Below, piece by piece: positions 32,384-36,284 of a stretch of DNA of 36,284 bases. The stretch covers positions 1 to 36,284 of the forward strand of contig WGOA01000067.1 of assembly GCA_016124275.1 (NCBI GenBank), in the 5' to 3' direction. How positions within the stretch are numbered: the first letter of the stretch is position 1; each line of letters opens with the position of its first letter. The stretch is from Bacteroidota bacterium. Its GTDB lineage: Bacteria; Bacteroidota; Bacteroidia; Chitinophagales; BACL12. The position numbers and the translations under genes were made by a program. A model generated the notes under the pieces. That model saw nothing but the letters and a program-made list of their open reading frames with translations. It was not told the DNA's origin and ran no database searches.

Positions 32384-33586
32384 TCAGCGCTTGTGTTCCA
32401 GTTCTCCCAGCGCCAGCCAGGCCATCAGGCCCTGGCCCGTGTCCAGGGCATTCTCGTCAATGTCAAAGGTTGGGGTATGAATGGGGGCCGTAATGCCCCG
32501 GTCAGGATTGCCCGTGCCCAGGCGGTAAAAACAAGCATCAGACACCTGGCTGTAGTAGGCAAAGTCCTCTGCACCCAGGCTGATGTCCAGGTCCACGACG
32601 TGGTCGTCGCCCAGATAGGCGCAGGCCAGTGCGCGGGTGCGCGCTGTGAGGGCCGGATGGTTGACCAATGGCGGATAGCCCACTTTGATGTCCACCTCAA
32701 TCTGGCCGCCGAACATTTCGGCCGTACCCCGCGCAATCCGCCGAATCTCTTCATGCGACCGTTCCCGCAATTCCGCATCAAACGAACGGAACGTTCCGGC
32801 CACATGAACCCGGTCCGGAATCACGTTGGTCGCTCCATCGGCAATGACCCGGCCAATGGAAAGCACTGCCGGCTGGTCGGGCCGGGCAAAACGGCTGACC
32901 ACCCGCTGCAAATTGATGACCAACTTGGCGGCCATCAGCACCGGGTCAATGACCAGGTGGGGATAAGCGGCATGGCCCCCCCGCCCGATGACCGTAAAAT
33001 AAAGCTCATCCGCTGCCGCCATGTAGGCACCGGAACGAAATCCCACCTTGCCGGAAACCAACGGTGGATGCACGTGCTGCCCCAGCACACTTTTTGGGGT
33101 CGGGTTTTGCAAAACGCCATCGGCAATCATCAAGGTCGCTCCACCCGGAAACTTCTCTTCGCCCGGCTGAAAAATGAGCTTGACTGTGCCGGAAAACTCG
33201 TCGCGGAGCTGATGCAGAATACGCGCCGCCCCTAACAACGACGCCGTGTGGGCGTCGTGACCGCAAGCGTGCATTACCCCGGCATGTTCCGAGCGGTACG
33301 GCACTTCATTGCGCTCTTGAATGGGAAGGGCATCCATGTCAGCCCGCAGGGCTACCACCGATGAGCCGGGATCGCGCCCTTCAATCCAGCCCAGCAAGCC
33401 CGTACCGCCCACGCCAGCCTGAAAAGGAATGCCCATTTCGGTCAGGCGCTCTGCTACATAGCGGACGGTCTGGTGTTCCTGAAAAGAAAGTTCGGGATAG
33501 CGGTGCAGGTGCCTGCGGTAGGCCACTGTTGCTTCCCATTGATCCGCCGAAAGGGTGCGGATCCGCTCGGCCAGATCGGTTTTCAT
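32384..33586 (-). CDS. M20 family amidohydrolase (N-acyl amino acid hydrolase type)
   Basis: 400 residues of the M20D group. Metal and catalytic motifs: ALRADMDALPIQE, then MHACGHDAHTASLLGAARIL (Cys and His metal ligands), IFQPGEEKFPGGATLMI (the Glu-Glu pair), the dimerisation domain around GRGGHAAYPHLVIDP and a C-terminal His in IHTPTFDIDENAL. Such cytosolic enzymes remove acyl groups from N-acyl amino acids or related amides; the substrate is not known. It starts 4 bp after the stop of the SPOR-like gene and is probably translated from the same mRNA. Confidence 0.9.
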   Translation of the reverse strand: MKTDLAERIRTLSADQWEATVAYRRHLHRYPELSFQEHQTVRYVAERLTEMGIPFQAGVGGTGLLGWIEGRDPGSSVVALRADMDALPIQERNEVPYRSEHAGVMHACGHDAHTASLLGAARILHQLRDEFSGTVKLIFQPGEEKFPGGATLMIADGVLQNPTPKSVLGQHVHPPLVSGKVGFRSGAYMAAADELYFTVIGRGGHAAYPHLVIDPVLMAAKLVINLQRVVSRFARPDQPAVLSIGRVIADGATNVIPDRVHVAGTFRSFDAELRERSHEEIRRIARGTAEMFGGQIEVDIKVGYPPLVNHPALTARTRALACAYLGDDHVVDLDISLGAEDFAYYSQVSDACFYRLGTGNPDRGITAPIHTPTFDIDENALDTGQGLMAWLALGELEHKR

Positions 33587-33590
33587 AGCA

Positions 33591-33983
33591 TTAAAGTTCA
33601 GAAATCGGGATAATTTGCCGCACTAGGAAGGCTCCGGGGAATTGGGGAAGTACGCGCTGCAAGTCCCGATAAGCATCAAAGCGATCCAGGTAATTGCCAA
33701 TAACCACTTTGAAGTCGGGCTCTTCCAACACCACCTGAACATCCAAATCGGGGAAGGTCATTTCTACCGTGGCCTTTACGTCGCGGGAGCGGGAGAGCAC
33801 CGCATTGCCGTAAACCTGCACGCGGTATCCCGCAACCACCCCACTCTCCTGGTTGATGCGAATGTGCTCGGCCACCATGGCCTCTACTTCAGGCGCAACA
33901 ACCACCCGGATATCGCTGCTCTGGGCAAAACTTTGCAGCGGTGCCAAAGCCAGCAAACCAGCAAGCATCATCATGTATTTCAT
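33591..33983 (-). CDS. Small secreted SPOR-domain-like protein
   Basis: 130 residues with a signal peptide (KYMMMLAGLLALAPLQSFAQ). The mature part ends in a SPOR-like domain: GVVAGYRVQVYGNAVLSRSR, then a linker, then DFKVVIGNYLDRFDAYRDLQ and FPGAFLVRQIIP, the order of the beta-alpha-beta repeat that binds denuded peptidoglycan. ATG at 33983 is chosen for the signal peptide; the frame runs open to 34040 through a 10-bp periodic repeat. It lies between deoC and the M20 gene. A cell-wall binding role is inferred from the domain. Confidence 0.75.
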   Translation of the reverse strand: MKYMMMLAGLLALAPLQSFAQSSDIRVVVAPEVEAMVAEHIRINQESGVVAGYRVQVYGNAVLSRSRDVKATVEMTFPDLDVQVVLEEPDFKVVIGNYLDRFDAYRDLQRVLPQFPGAFLVRQIIPISEL

Positions 33984-34032
33984 GGCAAGGGTTTTGGATT
34001 GGTGCGAATTGTTTAGCCGAGCCCTGGTCAGG

Positions 34033-34102
34033 TCTGGCAAAATCAGGCAAAGTCAGGCGAAAAGCAACGCAGTCTGGCAAGGTTAAGCAAGGTCGCGCAC
34101 AA
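34033..34102. repeat. Imperfect tandem repeat with a 10-bp period
   Basis: Seven units in a row: TCTGGCAAAA, TCAGGCAAAG, TCAGGCGAAA, AGCAACGCAG, TCTGGCAAGG, TTAAGCAAGG and TCGCGCACAA. Four or five keep TCxGGCAAxx; the fourth and last are degenerate. It lies between deoC and the SPOR-like gene. The period equals about one DNA turn. On the minus strand the units contain near matches to the -7 element (TGACTTTG, TGATTTTG). Confidence 0.6.
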
Positions 34103-34122
34103 TCCGCTTTGATTGACCGCCA

Positions 34123-34887
34123 TCAAGCCGGATTATCCTGAGCTGGTTCAAAAAATTCTGAGGCCCGATCCAGCAAGGCAATCCCGTTGGAGCTTCCAAT
34201 GCGATCTGCTCCCGCAGCAATCAGCTCTTCGGCAAAACTCCGGGTCCGTATGCCGCCTGACGCTTTGATGCGAATGGTCTTGGGCAACTCGCGGCGCATG
34301 ATGCGAATGGCCTCCACCGTTGCACCCGTGCCGAGAAATCCGGTGGAGGTTTTGACGTAATGCACGCCCAATTCCGCTGCGATGGCGCACACGCGGACCA
34401 ATTCCTCTTCTGTCAACATGCCGGATTCCACAATGACCTTGAGCATACGGGTGTTCATGCCAGCCAGTGTAGCCAGGCTTTGAATGTCGTCTTTAACCGT
34501 GCTCCAGCGGGCATTTTTTAACGCCGCCAGGTTAATGACCATGTCCAATTCATTGGCGCCTTGTTCAAAAGCCTTTCGAGCTTCTTCCACCTTGGCGGAG
34601 GTAGTCTGGTAGCCCATTGGGAAACCAGCCACCGTGACCACCTGGACTTTGCTGCCTTCCAAAAGGGCCGCGGCTTTCTCCACGAAATACGGGGGAATGC
34701 AGACCCCTGCAAACCCGTAGGTGCGGGCCTCCGCGCAAAGCCGCTCCACATCGGCCATCAACAATCCGGGGCCCAAGGCGGTATGTTCAATGCGCGCCGC
34801 AAGCTCTTTTTGTTCGCGGTTGAGCAGCGCGCGAGTCTCTCGTTTAGGCTTATTGGGCGTGCCCAAAGGCTCAGGCGTTGATGCCAT
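34123..34887 (-). CDS. deoC: Deoxyribose-phosphate aldolase
   Basis: 254 residues of the class I aldolase DeoC, which splits 2-deoxyribose 5-phosphate to acetaldehyde and glyceraldehyde 3-phosphate in nucleoside breakdown. Catalytic residues: Asp115 in [13 protein letters not shown], the Schiff-base Lys179 in HYVKTSTGF and Lys208 in [13 protein letters not shown]. The first about 30 residues are a polar extension. The ATG at 34887 overlaps the 3' end of secA by 17 bp in another frame; an in-frame ATG at 34917 overlaps more. No other deo gene is nearby. Confidence 0.93.
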   Translation of the reverse strand: MASTPEPLGTPNKPKRETRALLNREQKELAARIEHTALGPGLLMADVERLCAEARTYGFAGVCIPPYFVEKAAALLEGSKVQVVTVAGFPMGYQTTSAKVEEARKAFEQGANELDMVINLAALKNARWSTVKDDIQSLATLAGMNTRMLKVIVESGMLTEEELVRVCAIAAELGVHYVKTSTGFLGTGATVEAIRIMRRELPKTIRIKASGGIRTRSFAEELIAAGADRIGSSNGIALLDRASEFFEPAQDNPA

Positions 34888-36284
34888 GGCACTGTTTGTA
34901 TTTCTTTCCGCTGCCACAGGGACAGGGATCGTTTCTTCCTACTTTTTTCTCGGTGCGAACCACCTGTTGTACACGGGGCTGATCCTGCCCTGCCGCTGCG
35001 GCTGCCGCTTTGGCAATTCGACCATCATCGTAAGCGTGTCCGCCTGCCGCAGGGGCCTGGGCTCCTGCATTGGCCAAAGCCGGTCTGGCACTGGGCTGTG
35101 AGGCGCGCACCTGACTCATGTCGGTTTTCTCCTGCCGGGCTTGTTGCACCTGCTCCGGCGATTGAATCGGGATGCTGCCCTTGTAAATGAATGACGTTAC
35201 CTCCTGGTTCACTTCGGCCACCATCTTCTTGAACAGCTCGAAGGCCTCGAACTTGTAAATCAATAAGGGGTCCTTTTGCTCGTAAACGGCATTGCGAACC
35301 GCCTGGCGCAAATCGTCCATCTGACGCAGGTGGTCTTTCCAGGACTCGTCGATGACGGCCAGCGAAATGCCTTTTTCAAACGCGCTGATGATGGCGCGCC
35401 CTTGCGTCTCGTAGGCTTCCTTGAGATTGACCGACACGTTGAGGGTCTTGCGGCCATCCGTAAACGGCACGATCACATTGGCCAATTGCTCCCCCCGGCT
35501 TTCAAAAAGGTCGCGAATCAGGGGAAAGGCCATGTCCGTCAGTTTGCGGGTTTTGCGCTGGTAGGCATCCCTGGACTGGTGGTAAAGCTTATCGGAAAGG
35601 TCTTCGATCTTTCCCTTGCTGAATTCCTGCTCGGTGATCTCCGGATCGATGGAAAAGAAGCGGATGGCTTCCATTCGGAAACTCTCGTAATCGCCCCGCT
35701 CTTTTTGCTCGCGCACCAACTCTTCCGCTAAATCCTGGAAGGTGTTGTTGAGGTCAACGGAGAGCCGCTCTCCGTAAACCGCGTGGCGCCGTTTCTTGTA
35801 AATCAGCTCGCGCTGGGAGTTCATCACGTCATCGTACTCCAGCAGATGTTTTCTTATGCCAAAGTTGTTCTCTTCTACTTTTTTCTGTGCGCGTTCAATG
35901 GACTTGGTCACCATGGAATGCTGGATGACCTCGCCTTCCTTGAAGCCCATTTTGTCCATGAGCCCGGCAATGCGGTCTGACGTGAACAGGCGCATGAGGT
36001 TGTCCTCCAGCGACACGTAGAACTGCGACGAACCCGGATCGCCCTGTCGGCCTGCACGACCGCGCAACTGGCGGTCAATACGCCGCGATTCGTGGCGTTC
36101 CGTGCCGATAATGGCCAGGCCGCCGGCCTCTTTTACGCCTGGGCCGAGCTTAATGTCCGTACCGCGACCGGCCATGTTGGTGGCAATGGTTACTGCGCCG
36201 GGTTTGCCGGCCTCGGCAACAATCTCTGCTTCGCGCTGGTGCTGCTTGGCGTTGAGCACGTTGTGGGCAATCCCTTTCATGCGC
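34871..36284 (-). CDS. secA: Preprotein translocase ATPase SecA (C-terminal part; 5' end outside window)
   Basis: About 470 C-terminal residues are present; the frame continues past base 36284. Visible parts: the NBD2 helicase motifs ([54 protein letters not shown]), the helical scaffold and wing ([40 protein letters not shown]), and the C-terminal zinc motif [17 protein letters not shown] that binds SecB or the ribosome. SecA drives export through SecYEG. It is upstream of deoC with overlapping ends. A Gln/Ala-rich disordered stretch precedes the zinc motif. Confidence 0.97.
   Translation of the reverse strand, partial: RMKGIAHNVLNAKQHQREAEIVAEAGKPGAVTIATNMAGRGTDIKLGPGVKEAGGLAIIGTERHESRRIDRQLRGRAGRQGDPGSSQFYVSLEDNLMRLFTSDRIAGLMDKMGFKEGEVIQHSMVTKSIERAQKKVEENNFGIRKHLLEYDDVMNSQRELIYKKRRHAVYGERLSVDLNNTFQDLAEELVREQKERGDYESFRMEAIRFFSIDPEITEQEFSKGKIEDLSDKLYHQSRDAYQRKTRKLTDMAFPLIRDLFESRGEQLANVIVPFTDGRKTLNVSVNLKEAYETQGRAIISAFEKGISLAVIDESWKDHLRQMDDLRQAVRNAVYEQKDPLLIYKFEAFELFKKMVAEVNQEVTSFIYKGSIPIQSPEQVQQARQEKTDMSQVRASQPSARPALANAGAQAPAAGGHAYDDGRIAKAAAAAAGQDQPRVQQVVRTEKKVGRNDPCPCGSGKKYKQCHGINA

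Noticed and set aside
1..36284. CRISPR array, prophage, insertion sequence, tRNA or rRNA genes
   Set aside because: No spaced identical repeats of CRISPR type, no integrase or transposase, no cloverleaf-like or rRNA-like sequence was found on reading both strands; the gene content is ordinary chromosomal.

Overview
The window (36,284 bp, GC-rich, both strands densely coding) looks like the chromosome of a free-living Bacteroidota. I base this on a gldH gliding lipoprotein gene next to a Bacteroidota-type ricT, a WG-repeat surface protein, weak or absent Shine-Dalgarno sequences, and repeated matches to the Bacteroidota promoter element TAnnTTTG about 15-60 nt upstream of starts. The GC content and gene set suggest Saprospiria or relatives, but that rank is a guess. 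There are no tRNA or rRNA genes, no CRISPR array and no insertion sequence that I can see, and no gene-free stretch longer than about 210 bp.

Layout. 1-3.9 kb: 3' part of odhB (2-oxoglutarate dehydrogenase E2), then on the minus strand a sigma-70 factor with a cysteine-rich C-terminus, an MDR oxidoreductase and a DUF2752 membrane protein. 4-7.2 kb (plus): secreted endonuclease/phosphatase-fold protein, RmlD-like reductase, lipase-like hydrolase. 7.3-9.4 kb (minus): a compact sulfur cluster of sulfide:quinone oxidoreductase-like flavoprotein, a TusE/DsrC-like sulfur carrier and a DsrE-like protein. 9.6-15.1 kb: unknown secreted protein, queD-type gene (minus), glutathione peroxidase, holB, ricT and gldH. 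15.2-18.7 kb: small lipoprotein and hutU (minus), a DinB-like protein and a secreted lipocalin-like protein (plus). 18.7-23.2 kb (plus): a 1,064-residue WG-repeat/VWA protein and an ArsA-type ATPase. 23.2-26.6 kb (minus): fatty acid desaturase, TerC, an SPFH-Arc pair and a rhodanese. 26.7-29.1 kb (plus): feoA-feoB. 29.2-32.2 kb (minus): cysC-cysD-cysN sulfate activation. 32.4-36.3 kb (minus): M20 amidohydrolase, SPOR-like protein, deoC and the 3' part of secA.

How genes work together. The clearest functional units are sqr-tusE-dsrE (oxidation of sulfide and relay of persulfide sulfur), cysCDN (ATP-driven sulfate activation to APS/PAPS, with its own promoter and intrinsic terminator), feoAB (ferrous iron import) and the SPFH-Arc operon (promoter, perfect dyad over the -7 element and terminator all visible). 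Sulfur and redox chemistry recurs (SQR, TusE, DsrE, rhodanese, glutathione peroxidase, CysCDN), but these genes are not one operon.

The most unusual items are the WG-DUF1573-VWA-WG-VWA protein, the single-cysteine DsrC-like carrier in the SQR operon, and the promoter dyad of the SPFH-Arc pair.
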